Source: Bacteroidota bacterium
GTDB lineage: Bacteria > Bacteroidota > Bacteroidia > Flavobacteriales > Weeksellaceae
Length of the DNA: 60,396 nt
Reading direction: 5' to 3'
Assembly: GCA_023458415.1 (NCBI GenBank)
Contig: JAEWZO010000007.1
Coordinates: forward strand, 1-60,396
Positions 35,300 through 43,503 of the stretch are shown one piece after another. Both the position numbers and the translations under genes were made by a program. The notes beneath the pieces were generated by a model. That model was not told where the DNA came from. It saw only the letters and a list, made by a program, of their open reading frames with translations, and did not search any database. Numbering within the stretch: the stretch's first letter is position 1; every line of letters starts with the position of its first letter.

Positions 35300-35329
35300 G
35301 CAAAATGATGGCTGTTTTTAATGCCTTTC

Positions 35330-35512
35330 CTAAGCGAAGCGCCCTTGCGAACGATAAAACAAAAAAAATGTTTGCGCACTTTGCGGTAACGCACAAAAAA
35401 TTTATCAAATGACACAAAAATCAGCACTAAGCCTTTGCTAAGCTTTAGCGCCTTTGCGAAAGACACGAGGAAAAAATAAATAAATCATTGCGCACTTTGC
35501 GTTAAAGTAGAA
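35330..35512. repeat. CTTTGCG-type repeats right of the GxxExxY gene
   Basis: Several degenerate copies are spread over 180 bases: CTAAGCGAAGCGCCCTTGCG (35330-35349), TTGCGCACTTTGCGG (about 35372), CTAAGCTTTAGCGCCTTTGCG (about 35440) and TTGCGCACTTTGCGTTAAAG (about 35488). The first is the inverted partner of the copy left of the GxxExxY gene. Confidence 0.75.
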
Positions 35513-35545
35513 TCAATATTAAACAATAAACTAAATCAAATACAT

Positions 35546-37453
35546 ATGAAGAATTTCTATATCGACGATCTGCCGGATTATTTTAAGCAGTACAAAAAGT
35601 CGATCAAAAATCCGAAAAAATTCTGGGACAAAGTAGCTGACGAAGGATTTGTGTGGTATCAGCGCTGGACAAAAGTCGTAGATTTTGACATGGAAGAAGC
35701 CAAAATCAAATGGTTTAAAAATGCCAAACTGAACATCACGAAAAACTGTCTGGACCGCCATTTATCAGTTCGCGGCGACAAAACAGCCATCATTTGGGAA
35801 CCGAACGATCCGAAGGAAGAAGCGCAGCATATTTCGTATCGCGAACTGCACGAAAGAGTCTGCAAAACAGCCAATGTTCTGAAAGAACTCGGTGTTCAAA
35901 AGGGCGACCGCGTCTGTATTTATTTACCGATGATTCCGGAGCTTGCCGTTACGATGCTGGCTTGTGCAAGAATGGGCGCCATACATTCTGTGATTTTTGC
36001 AGGATTTTCTGACACTGCAGTTGCATCAAGAGTGAACGACTGCGAAGCAAAAGTTATTATCTGTTCCGACGGAAGTTACCGTGGTAATAAAGCCATCGAT
36101 TTGAAAGGAATTATTGATAAAGCCGTGGAAAAATGCCCGTCCGTAGAAAAGGTTCTTGTGGTAAAAAGAACCGGCGGAAACGTTACTATGAAAGAAGACC
36201 GCGATGTTTGGATGGATGATTTATATGCAAACGCGTCTTCCGATTTCGTGTCAAAAATTATGGATGCGGAAGATCCGCTTTTCATTCTGTACACTTCCGG
36301 CTCAACCGGAAAACCGAAGGGAATGCTTCACACAACCGCTGGTTACATGGTGTATACGGGTTACACTTTCAAAAATGTTTTTAACTATAAGGAGAACGAT
36401 ATTTATTGGTGTACAGCAGATATCGGCTGGATTACGGGACATTCCTACATTCTTTATGGTCCGCTTTCTAATGGAGCAACGCCTGTTATTTTCGAAGGAG
36501 TTCCGACTTATCCTGAACCGGACCGTTTCTGGGAAGTTATTGAAAAACATAAAGTTACACAGTTCTATACCGCACCAACTGCAATCCGTTCACTCGCGAA
36601 AGAATCTACAGAATGGGTTGAAAAACACGATTTGTCGAGTTTACGAGTGATTGGCTCCGTTGGTGAACCGATTAATGATGAAGCATGGCATTGGTACAAC
36701 GATCACGTTGGAAAGAAAAAATGTCCGATTGTAGATACGTGGTGGCAAACCGAAACCGGCGGAATCATGATTTCTCCGATTCCGTTTGTTACTCCAACAA
36801 AACCTACGTATGCAACTCTTCCACTTCCGGGAATTCAGCCGGTTTTAATGGATGAAAAACGCAATGAAATTACCGGAAATCAGGTGGATGGAAATCTCTG
36901 TATCCGTTTTCCTTGGCCGGGAATCGCGAGAAGCATTTGGGGTGATCATCAAAGATATAAGGAAACCTATTTCACTGCATTTCCGGGAAAATATTTTACC
37001 GGTGACGGTGCGTTGAGAGATGAAACAGGATACTACAGAATTACTGGCCGGGTTGATGATGTGATTATCGTTTCCGGACATAACTTAGGAACTGCACCAA
37101 TTGAAGACAGCATCAACCAGCATCCTGCTGTGGCGGAATCTGCGATTGTAGGTTATCCGCACGATATTAAAGGAAGCGCCCTGTATGGCTTTGTAATTCT
37201 GAAAGAAACCGGAGAATACCGCGACCGTGATAATCTTAGGAAAGAAATTAATCTGATGATTTCAGATTCAATCGGACCGATTGCAAAACTGGATAAAATT
37301 CAGTTTGTGGATGCACTTCCGAAAACCCGTTCCGGAAAAATTATGCGTCGGATCCTGAGAAAAATTGCAGAAGGCGATTTCAGTAATTTCGGAGATACTT
37401 CTACCCTTCTGAATCCGGAAATCGTAGACCAGATTAAAGATGCAAAATTATAA
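35546..37453 (+). CDS. acs: Acetate-CoA ligase
   Basis: A 635-residue AMP-forming acetyl-CoA synthetase. Motifs: N-terminal FWDKVADEGFVWYQRW, P-loop YTSGSTGKPKG, DTWWQTETGG, GRVDDVIIVSGHNLG, and the lysine target of acetylation in TRSGKIMRR. It makes acetyl-CoA from acetate and ATP, the entry point for acetate taken up by the upstream symporter. The repeats upstream leave about 30 bases for its leader. A terminator follows, ending the acetate block. Confidence 0.93.
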   Translation: MKNFYIDDLPDYFKQYKKSIKNPKKFWDKVADEGFVWYQRWTKVVDFDMEEAKIKWFKNAKLNITKNCLDRHLSVRGDKTAIIWEPNDPKEEAQHISYRELHERVCKTANVLKELGVQKGDRVCIYLPMIPELAVTMLACARMGAIHSVIFAGFSDTAVASRVNDCEAKVIICSDGSYRGNKAIDLKGIIDKAVEKCPSVEKVLVVKRTGGNVTMKEDRDVWMDDLYANASSDFVSKIMDAEDPLFILYTSGSTGKPKGMLHTTAGYMVYTGYTFKNVFNYKENDIYWCTADIGWITGHSYILYGPLSNGATPVIFEGVPTYPEPDRFWEVIEKHKVTQFYTAPTAIRSLAKESTEWVEKHDLSSLRVIGSVGEPINDEAWHWYNDHVGKKKCPIVDTWWQTETGGIMISPIPFVTPTKPTYATLPLPGIQPVLMDEKRNEITGNQVDGNLCIRFPWPGIARSIWGDHQRYKETYFTAFPGKYFTGDGALRDETGYYRITGRVDDVIIVSGHNLGTAPIEDSINQHPAVAESAIVGYPHDIKGSALYGFVILKETGEYRDRDNLRKEINLMISDSIGPIAKLDKIQFVDALPKTRSGKIMRRILRKIAEGDFSNFGDTSTLLNPEIVDQIKDAKL

Positions 37454-37472
37454 TTGAAGCTTAGAGTAACTA

Positions 37473-37502
37473 AAAACCTCACTGTTTGGTGAGGTTTTTT
37501 TA
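37473..37502 (+). terminator. Terminator after acs
   Basis: Stem AAAACCTCAC (37473-37482) with GTGAGGTTTT (37489-37498), then T residues, 20 bases past the acs stop. Confidence 0.85.
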
Positions 37503-37555
37503 TGAATCAAATCATAAATTCAACTTTCAAAAATGAAACAAACGCGAATCTTCCT

Positions 37556-37563
37556 TATTTTTG
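37556..37563 (+). promoter_or_regulatory. Promoter -7 box (TATTTTTG) of pheA
   Basis: A TAnnTTTG match ending 4 bases before the pheA ATG at 37568, consistent with leaderless transcription. Confidence 0.65.
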
Positions 37564-37567
37564 AACT

Positions 37568-38407
37568 ATGAAAATTGCTTATCTCGGTCCTGAAGCTAGC
37601 TTCACACAGCTCTCCGCCTCGCAGATTTTTTCGGAGGAAAACCTTATTCCTTATTCCAGCATTCTTGACTGCTTCAAGGCTGTGGAAAATAATGAAGTGG
37701 AAAAAGCAGTTGTACCACTCGAGAATTCCATTGAAGGAACGGTTTCGATGACGCTGGACTATCTTTTCGATTTTGAAAATATTTTCATTGAAGCTGAAGG
37801 CGTGATGCCAATTGAACATCATCTGATGATTCTGGAAGAAAATAATGATTTTGAAAAAATTCTTTCTCATCCTCAGGCTCTCGCGCAGTGTTTTCATTTT
37901 TTAGAAGACAAGTACAAAGATGTACCAAGATTGGATTATCATTCCACATCAGCGGCGGCGAAATACATCTCAGAAAATCCGGAACTTAAGATTGCAGCCA
38001 TCGCTAATTCCTACGCTGCATATCTTTACGGACTGAAAATAGTGCATGAAAAAATTCAGGATTTTGAACAGAATCACACCAAATTTATTGTCATCAGTAA
38101 AAATAAAAATCAGCTTACACTTCCACTAAAAATTTCGTCGGAAAAAACTTCAATGATGGTGACTTTACCAGACGATCACGCGGGTGGATTGCACCAGGTT
38201 TTATCGGTTTTTGCATGGCGCAAGATGAATCTTTCTAAAATTGAAAGCCGAACCCTGAAAACCGGACTGGGAAAATATTTTTTCTTTATCAATGTTGCGA
38301 GTGAATGGAACGAAGTACTTTCACGAAATGCTTTGGAAGAACTGAATGCATTGGGCGCTACAGTGAAATTTTTGGGCCATTACAGCGAATACGTTCTAAG
38401 CAGTTAG
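37568..38407 (+). CDS. pheA: Prephenate dehydratase
   Basis: A 279-residue monofunctional dehydratase making phenylpyruvate from prephenate for phenylalanine synthesis. It starts MKIAYLGPEASFTQ; residues 1-180 are the catalytic PDT domain, 190-279 the ACT domain (MNLSKIESRTLKTG), where phenylalanine would bind for feedback control. No chorismate mutase domain is fused. The catalytic TRF motif is TKF here (NHTKFIVI), a conservative change worth noting. A lone gene on the plus strand, convergent with rarA. Confidence 0.9.
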   Translation: MKIAYLGPEASFTQLSASQIFSEENLIPYSSILDCFKAVENNEVEKAVVPLENSIEGTVSMTLDYLFDFENIFIEAEGVMPIEHHLMILEENNDFEKILSHPQALAQCFHFLEDKYKDVPRLDYHSTSAAAKYISENPELKIAAIANSYAAYLYGLKIVHEKIQDFEQNHTKFIVISKNKNQLTLPLKISSEKTSMMVTLPDDHAGGLHQVLSVFAWRKMNLSKIESRTLKTGLGKYFFFINVASEWNEVLSRNALEELNALGATVKFLGHYSEYVLSS

Positions 38408-38413
38408 AATAAT

Positions 38414-39712
38414 TTATTCATATTTTCCCTTCCACTTTCTTTTCATTTCGTCTCGGATTTTATTCTCCGTTGAATTATTTCCCGGTTCGTAGAATTTAGT
38501 TCCTTTTAGTTCTTCAGGTAAAAATTCCAGATCGATAAAATTTCCCTGATGCGAATGGGCATATTCATAATTTTTACCGTAATCCAAATCCTTCATCAGC
38601 TTTGTAGGAGCGTTCCGAAGATGAAGCGGAACCGGCAAATTTCCGGTTTTCTTCACCAAATCCAGCGCCTGATTGATAGCCAAATAAGTAGAATTCGATT
38701 TCGGAGAAACAGCGAGATACACTGCAGTTTCACTTAAAATAATCCTGGATTCGGGATTTCCGATGACGTTTACTGCCTGAAAACAGTTGTTGGCGATGAC
38801 CAATGCATTCGGATTGGCCAAACCGATATCTTCTGATGCTAAAATCACAAGTCTGCGCGCAATGAACTTTATATCTTCTCCGCCGGCAAGCATTCTCGCA
38901 AGCCAATAAACAGCAGCATTTGGATCGGAACCGCGGATGGATTTTATAAAAGCAGAAATAATGTCGTAATGCTGTTCGCCGTTTTTATCGTACAGCGCCA
39001 TCGTTTCCTGCAACACATCCAAAACATCTTCGTTACTGATTTCTGTTTTTCCTGAATTCAGAAACTGATTCAGAACCAACTCTACAGAATTGATTAGTTT
39101 TCGGGCATCACCTCCGGAATATTGAATCAATGCCTGTTTATCTTTTAGAACAAAGTTTTTTTGATGAAGCTCGTTGAATTTGCTCAGCGAAATTTCTGCA
39201 AGCTCTTCCAGTTTTTCAAACGAAAGCGACTTCAAAATGTACACCTGTGACCGGGAAAGCAGAGCAGAAACCACTTCGAAACTTGGGTTTTCGGTGGTTG
39301 CACCAATCAGTACAATCCAACCTTTTTCAACGGCATGCAGAAGTGAATCCTGCTGCGATTTGTTGAAGCGGTGAATTTCATCAATAAAAAGAATGGGCGG
39401 TTTTCCGGAAAAAAGATTCTGTTTTTTGGCTTCGTCAATAACTTCGCGAACTTCTTTTACACCACTGGAAACTGCTGAAAGTTTATAGAATTTTCGTCCG
39501 GATTTCTCGGAAATAATTTCAGCGAGAGTGGTTTTTCCCGTTCCAGGTGGTCCCCAAAAAATGAGAGAATTCAGCGTGTCGTTCTCCAGCATTTTGCGGA
39601 TGGTTCCTGCTTTTCCGGTGAGGTGTTCCTGCCCAAGAACATCGTCCAGTGATTTTGGCCGCAACTGTTCAGCTAAAGGAATATTTTGGTTCAATTGAAA
39701 TCTTTTAAACAT
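38414..39712 (-). CDS. rarA: Replication-associated recombination protein A (MgsA/RarA)
   Basis: A 432-residue AAA+ ATPase acting at stalled replication forks and interacting with SSB. Walker A GPPGTGKTTLA, Walker B FIDEIHRF with NKSQQD, sensor 1 IGATTENPSFEV, and the C-terminal MgsA tetramerisation domain with HYDIISAFIKSIRGSDPNAA are visible. ATG 39712 (MFKRFQLNQNIPLAEQ) is chosen as in homologues. A TAACTTTG box directly abuts this ATG, so the real transcription start may lie within the first codons or another promoter is used. Confidence 0.92.
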   Translation of the reverse strand: MFKRFQLNQNIPLAEQLRPKSLDDVLGQEHLTGKAGTIRKMLENDTLNSLIFWGPPGTGKTTLAEIISEKSGRKFYKLSAVSSGVKEVREVIDEAKKQNLFSGKPPILFIDEIHRFNKSQQDSLLHAVEKGWIVLIGATTENPSFEVVSALLSRSQVYILKSLSFEKLEELAEISLSKFNELHQKNFVLKDKQALIQYSGGDARKLINSVELVLNQFLNSGKTEISNEDVLDVLQETMALYDKNGEQHYDIISAFIKSIRGSDPNAAVYWLARMLAGGEDIKFIARRLVILASEDIGLANPNALVIANNCFQAVNVIGNPESRIILSETAVYLAVSPKSNSTYLAINQALDLVKKTGNLPVPLHLRNAPTKLMKDLDYGKNYEYAHSHQGNFIDLEFLPEELKGTKFYEPGNNSTENKIRDEMKRKWKGKYE

Positions 39713-39762
39713 CAAAGTTAAGAATTCCGTCCCTTTCAAAACACGGATATCAAATTAATTCC

Positions 39763-39770
39763 TATTTTTG
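39763..39770 (+). promoter_or_regulatory. Promoter -7 box (TATTTTTG) upstream of yidD
   Basis: A TAnnTTTG match 7 bases before the TTG start at 39778, within the 66-base gap between the divergent rarA and yidD genes. Confidence 0.55.
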
Positions 39771-39777
39771 CACTGCT

Positions 39778-40029
39778 TTGAAAATTACATTCAATACGGT
39801 CATCACGTTTCCTCTGGTAATTCTTATTCGTTTTTACCAGTGGTTTATTTCTCCATTACTTCCAAAAAACTGCCGCTACGAACCAACCTGCTCACATTAT
39901 ATGATTGAAGCTCTGAAAGTTCACGGTATTTTTAAAGGTTTTTGGCTGGGTGCGAAAAGAATTGCGAGATGCCATCCGTGGGGCGGCGAAGGTTATGATC
40001 CTGTACCGCCAAAATGCGAACACAAATAA
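39778..40029 (+). CDS. yidD: Membrane protein insertion efficiency factor YidD
   Basis: An 83-residue protein of the YidD family, assisting YidC-dependent insertion of inner-membrane proteins. The invariant features are all present: FPLVILIRFYQWFISP amphipathic helix, YEPTCSHYMIEA and CHPWGGEGYDPVP. No in-frame ATG precedes the conserved N-terminus; the TTG at 39778 is therefore the start, 7 bases after a TATTTTTG promoter box. Lgt follows 6 bases downstream. Confidence 0.9.
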   Translation: MKITFNTVITFPLVILIRFYQWFISPLLPKNCRYEPTCSHYMIEALKVHGIFKGFWLGAKRIARCHPWGGEGYDPVPPKCEHK

Positions 40030-40035
40030 AAAATT

Positions 40036-40914
40036 ATGACAAATCTGCTTACGCTTCTTTATACAGTTTGGGATCCTTCCAGAGGTATCGAATTAGGTTC
40101 TTTTACACTTCACTACTACAGTTTGATGTTTGTACTTGCCTTCGGTCTTGGATATTTTCTGATGTCAAAAATATTTAAGATTGATAATGTTCACCAGAAA
40201 TATTTGGAACCACTTTTTACCTGGACATTGGTTGGAACTATTTTGGGAGCGCGACTTGGGCACGTTATTTTTTATGAACCTGAGCTTTTCCGTCAGGATT
40301 TCTGGAGTGTTTTTCTTCCAATACAAACAAAACCGGAGTTTAAGTTTACCGGATTTATGGGACTTGCAAGCCACGGTGCGACTATTGCGCTGATTCTAAC
40401 CACTTTATATTATGCGTACAAAATCATCAGAAAAAATCCTTTCTGGGTGTATGACCGTTTGGGAATTGTAGTGGCATTGGGTGGTGCTTTTGTGAGAATC
40501 GGAAACTTTTTCAATTCTGAGATTATCGGAAAACCGGCACCGGAAGGTTCTCCATTTGCCGTTCTTTTTCCGCAGCAGAGTCAGGATTACGGAGCTATTG
40601 TGCCGCGCTATCCTACTCAACTTTTTGAAGCAGGTGGTTATTTTTTACTGTTCATCCTATTATGGTTTCTGTATAAAAAGACCAATAAAAAATATCAGCA
40701 AGGATGGCTTTTCGGACTGTTCTTCATTATACTTTGGGCGATCCGTTTCTTTGTGGAATTTTTGAAGGAGCCACAAGGCCACGAATTCATTTCTTTTGCA
40801 GGGCTGAATACTGGACAGGTTCTTTCTATTCCGTTTATGCTTGCCGGATTGGTGATTATGTGGTATTCCAAAAACAACATCATCACCGAAGCTGAAAACG
40901 AAAAACCGGAGTAA
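40036..40914 (+). CDS. lgt: Prolipoprotein diacylglyceryl transferase
   Basis: A 292-residue seven-helix enzyme that attaches diacylglycerol to the lipobox cysteine of prolipoproteins, the first step in lipoprotein maturation. The Lgt signature GAFVRIGNFFNSEIIG and the essential HYY (LHYYSLMF) and ARLGHV are visible. The window contains several clear substrates with LxxC lipoboxes (YceI, the serine hydrolase, the small protein at 40938). Cotranscribed with yidD. Confidence 0.95.
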   Translation: MTNLLTLLYTVWDPSRGIELGSFTLHYYSLMFVLAFGLGYFLMSKIFKIDNVHQKYLEPLFTWTLVGTILGARLGHVIFYEPELFRQDFWSVFLPIQTKPEFKFTGFMGLASHGATIALILTTLYYAYKIIRKNPFWVYDRLGIVVALGGAFVRIGNFFNSEIIGKPAPEGSPFAVLFPQQSQDYGAIVPRYPTQLFEAGGYFLLFILLWFLYKKTNKKYQQGWLFGLFFIILWAIRFFVEFLKEPQGHEFISFAGLNTGQVLSIPFMLAGLVIMWYSKNNIITEAENEKPE

Positions 40915-40937
40915 AAATCTTTTTTTTAGACTTAAAT

Positions 40938-41234
40938 CTATTTGAAGGAATCAATTCTAATGGTTCCTTCATTTTTATGGTACATCATGCAAACCATCTC
41001 GCCTTCCAGTTCAGGGCACTTATCTGTTTTGCTGAAAACAGCGTTTACTGCAGAACCAGTTTTAACATCCTTAAGAACTGTCGCATTGCACACCAGATAA
41101 TCTTTGGAATCCATTCTAAGATAAGTCCCGGTACAGTCTCTGATTACAGTTACGTTGGATGATTTCTTGGCAACGGAACACGAAATCACCAATGGAATTG
41201 CAAGAAATGGAATTGCTTTTCTTAAATACTTCAT
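40938..41234 (-). CDS. Small conserved lipoprotein, function unknown
   Basis: A 98-residue protein with a lipoprotein signal (lipobox VISC, Cys19). After a short linker, RDCTGTYLR and YLVCN contain the first of four further cysteines (CTG, VCN, KCPE, VCMM), suggesting disulfide-stabilised structure in the periplasm. No domain recognised. The hairpin GAAGGAA...TTCCTTC in its 3' coding end is oriented as a terminator for the convergent lgt gene. Confidence 0.75.
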   Translation of the reverse strand: MKYLRKAIPFLAIPLVISCSVAKKSSNVTVIRDCTGTYLRMDSKDYLVCNATVLKDVKTGSAVNAVFSKTDKCPELEGEMVCMMYHKNEGTIRIDSFK

Positions 41235-41273
41235 TTCGAATTTTTCGGAAACTAAACCAAAAGTAAGACCATC

Positions 41274-41450
41274 TTATTTCAGTCGCTGAAACGCATTACC
41301 CAGTTCGGCAATAATATCAGAAGCAAGCATAGCTTCCTGAGAATGTTTTTCTGCAGCTAAATCTCCAGCTTTTCCATGTAGCCAAACGCCGAGAATTGCA
41401 GCTTCTTCGGATGAATAATTTTGCGCCAAAAGCGACGTATTTTGAGTTAA
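41274..41450 (-). pseudogene. nnrD: 3' remnant of NAD(P)H-hydrate dehydratase (nnrD)
   Basis: On the minus strand a 58-codon frame, bounded upstream by a TGA (41453-41451), reads TSLLAQNYSSEEAAILGVWL, continuing HGKAGDLAAE and ending in LGNAFQRL before TAA. This is the C-terminal end of the ADP-dependent NAD(P)H-hydrate dehydratase domain (usually TxLLAQGY.PEEAA...GVYLHG.AGD.A). The ATP-site GTGDVL motif and everything upstream is missing; the remainder, directly after mscL's upstream region, is unrelated. No start codon is available. Confidence 0.8.
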
Positions 41451-41502
41451 TCAATTCAATAGAGACAGCTTCATCTGGGATTTACTTTTAAAATTAAATT
41501 TA

Positions 41503-41510
41503 TATTTTTG
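41503..41510 (+). promoter_or_regulatory. Promoter -7 box (TATTTTTG) of mscL
   Basis: A TAnnTTTG match 24 bases before the mscL ATG (41535), giving a short untranslated leader. Confidence 0.6.
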
Positions 41511-41534
41511 CAGGTCACATTTAAAAATACAATC

Positions 41535-41903
41535 ATGGGATTTGTAAAAGAATTTAAAGAATTTGCATTCAAAGGAAATGTAATGGATTTGGCAGTCGGT
41601 GTTATGATTGGTGCTGCTTTCGGTAAAATCGTAACTTCTTTGGTGGAGGATGTTATTACGCCACTTTTGCTTACACCGGCTCTAAAAGCTGCAGGTGTTG
41701 ACAAAATTGCAGAATGGTCGGTAAACGGCGTTCTTTGGGGCAAATTTATCGCTGCTGTGATCAGTTTCCTTGCAATTGCAATGGTATTATTCTGGTTGAT
41801 TAAAGCGGCTAATAAAGTAAACAAACCGGCGGAAGAAGCTCCTGCAGGACCTTCACAGGAGGAATTGCTTACTGAAATTCGCGACCTGTTGAAAAACAAA
41901 TAA
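41535..41903 (+). CDS. mscL: Large-conductance mechanosensitive channel
   Basis: A 122-residue pentameric emergency-release channel of the inner membrane. It starts MGFVKEFKEFAFKGNVMDLAVGV, with the pore helix (about 15-45, containing GAAFGKIVTSLV), a periplasmic loop, the second helix (about 70-92), and the cytoplasmic helix (QEELLTEIRDLL). An in-frame upstream codon at 41508 lies in the leader and is not used. Single gene ending in a terminator. Confidence 0.95.
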   Translation: MGFVKEFKEFAFKGNVMDLAVGVMIGAAFGKIVTSLVEDVITPLLLTPALKAAGVDKIAEWSVNGVLWGKFIAAVISFLAIAMVLFWLIKAANKVNKPAEEAPAGPSQEELLTEIRDLLKNK

Positions 41904-41924
41904 ACAATTTCTAACAGAAAAATA

Positions 41925-41953
41925 AAACCCGGAGAATTTCCGGGTTTTTTTAT
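41925..41953. terminator. Bidirectional terminator between mscL and the serA-like gene
   Basis: Stem AAACCCGGA (41925-41933) with TCCGGGTTT (41939-41947), A/T runs on both sides. Confidence 0.85.
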
Positions 41954-41965
41954 TGTAAGTTTTGA

Positions 41966-42925
41966 TTAATAAACGTTGAGCAACACGCAAATCTGATCAG
42001 CCAGTGAAAGCCCAATTCTGTCCTGCGCCTCCAGAGTTGAAGCTCCAATATGCGGAGTTAGAGAAATGCGCGGATGCGAAAGAATTTCTGTTGAGGGAGT
42101 TGGCTCATTCATGTAAACATCAAGTCCTGCAAAAGCGACTTTTCCTGAGTCGAGAGCTCTGATCAGAGCCTCTTCATCAATAACTCCACCACGCGAACAG
42201 TTAATAATTGCCACGCCGTTTTTCATTATTGCAAATTCGGAATCACTAATCATGTGACCGTCTTTCTGAGCGGGAACGTGAAAAGTAATAAAATCGGAAT
42301 GTTTTAAAACATCTTCCAACGGTTCCGTTTCAATATCAACATTTATGTACTGTTTGTTATAAAAATCGACTTTAATGCTTGCTTTTCCAATCTGATTGTC
42401 TGCTGCAATTACTCTCATTCCTAATCCAAGTGCGATTCTTGCGACTTCCTGACCGATACGTCCCATCCCAACAATTCCGATGGTTTTGCCACGTAGTTCG
42501 ATCGCTTTTTCGTAGGATTTTTTCAGTTTTGAAAATTCAGTATTTCCTACAACAGGCATTTTTCTGTTGGAATCTTCCAAAAATCTGGCTCCGGAGAAAA
42601 GATGTGCAAAAACAAGCTCGGCAACAGATGCTGAAGATGCTGAAGGAGTATTGATAACGTGAATTCCTTTAGAACGGGCATATTCCACATCGATATTATC
42701 CATACCAACGCCGCCGCGACCGATAATCTGAAGTGAAGGACAACTGTCAATCAGTTCTTTCCTTACCTGAGTTGCACTGCGAACCAGAAGAACAATAACA
42801 TTATTTAGATTGATAAATTCTGCTAAATTCTGCTGCTCAATTTTGGTGGTGATTACTTCAAAGCCTTTTTCAATAAGCGCTTTTATTCCGGAGGCATCCA
42901 ACCCGTCATTTGCCAGTACTTTCAT
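41966..42925 (-). CDS. serA: D-2-hydroxyacid dehydrogenase, phosphoglycerate dehydrogenase type (short, no ACT domain)
   Basis: A 319-residue NAD-dependent dehydrogenase oxidising 3-phosphoglycerate (serine synthesis) or a related D-2-hydroxyacid. Rossmann motif GMGRIGQEVARIA, NCSRGGVIDEEAL, catalytic His in LTPHIGAS. It ends at LSLADQICVLLNVY without the ACT or ASB regulatory domain of long SerA, so feedback by serine is not expected. The second of two methionines (MKVLANDG, 42925) is taken; MKMKVL from 42931 is equally possible. It follows the HAD gene with a 2-8 base gap. Confidence 0.85.
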   Translation of the reverse strand: MKVLANDGLDASGIKALIEKGFEVITTKIEQQNLAEFINLNNVIVLLVRSATQVRKELIDSCPSLQIIGRGGVGMDNIDVEYARSKGIHVINTPSASSASVAELVFAHLFSGARFLEDSNRKMPVVGNTEFSKLKKSYEKAIELRGKTIGIVGMGRIGQEVARIALGLGMRVIAADNQIGKASIKVDFYNKQYINVDIETEPLEDVLKHSDFITFHVPAQKDGHMISDSEFAIMKNGVAIINCSRGGVIDEEALIRALDSGKVAFAGLDVYMNEPTPSTEILSHPRISLTPHIGASTLEAQDRIGLSLADQICVLLNVY

Positions 42926-42933
42926 TTTCATCC

Positions 42934-43335
42934 TTAATCTTTGAAAACTTCGATGGTCACCTGCTTTTCAATCATATCTGTAAATTTCCCTTTATAGCGT
43001 GTAGCTTTCACCAAGTGATTATCAATCCAGTGATAATTTCCTCCTCTTGGTTTTCCACATAAAACAGTATGATATTTAAAACCGTGCTTATCCAGCCAGT
43101 CGATTGTAATCTGCTTCAAATCCTCAGTTCTTGAAGTAAAAAAACAGATCTGATGACCCTGATCGTACCATCTGTTGATGGTTTGCAACGCATCAGGAAA
43201 CGGTTCGCAGGTGATCATTCTTTCCGGTTCTTCGTTTGGGATATCGTCAGTAATTGTTCCGTCGATATCGATTAGATAATTCTTAATATCGCCTTTCAGC
43301 ATTGGGCTCAGATGATCTTTGTATTCAAGTTCCAT
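42934..43335 (-). CDS. HAD-superfamily phosphatase-like protein paired with the serA-like gene
   Basis: A 133-residue minimal HAD domain: motif I with nucleophile and acid in LIDIDGTITDD (about 21-31), motif II FFTSRTE, Lys/Arg in LCGKPRGG, and motif IV-like HWIDNH. A cap domain is absent. Such short proteins are sometimes mis-annotated as phosphoheptose isomerase; a phosphatase acting on a small phosphate is more consistent with the motifs. A TAATTTTG box (43362-43355) precedes the ATG by 19 bases. The operon HAD-serA may act on the same pathway. Confidence 0.75.
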   Translation of the reverse strand: MELEYKDHLSPMLKGDIKNYLIDIDGTITDDIPNEEPERMITCEPFPDALQTINRWYDQGHQICFFTSRTEDLKQITIDWLDKHGFKYHTVLCGKPRGGNYHWIDNHLVKATRYKGKFTDMIEKQVTIEVFKD

Positions 43336-43490
43336 AGTGTTGATTTTCAAGTTGCAAAATTACGAAAAATCAGCAAGAGAGCTTGCATAAAGTTTTCTGC
43401 ATACCATAAAATAATGAAGTAAATTCTCCTTAATACCTTCACACAAAAGAAAATAAAAGTAAAAAATTTTAGTACATCAGTTATAAGCCC

Positions 43491-43498
43491 TAACTTTG
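43491..43498 (+). promoter_or_regulatory. Promoter -7 box (TAACTTTG) of idi
   Basis: A TAnnTTTG match ending 5 bases before the ATG at 43504, consistent with leaderless mRNA. Confidence 0.65.
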
Positions 43499-43503
43499 GT
43501 AGG

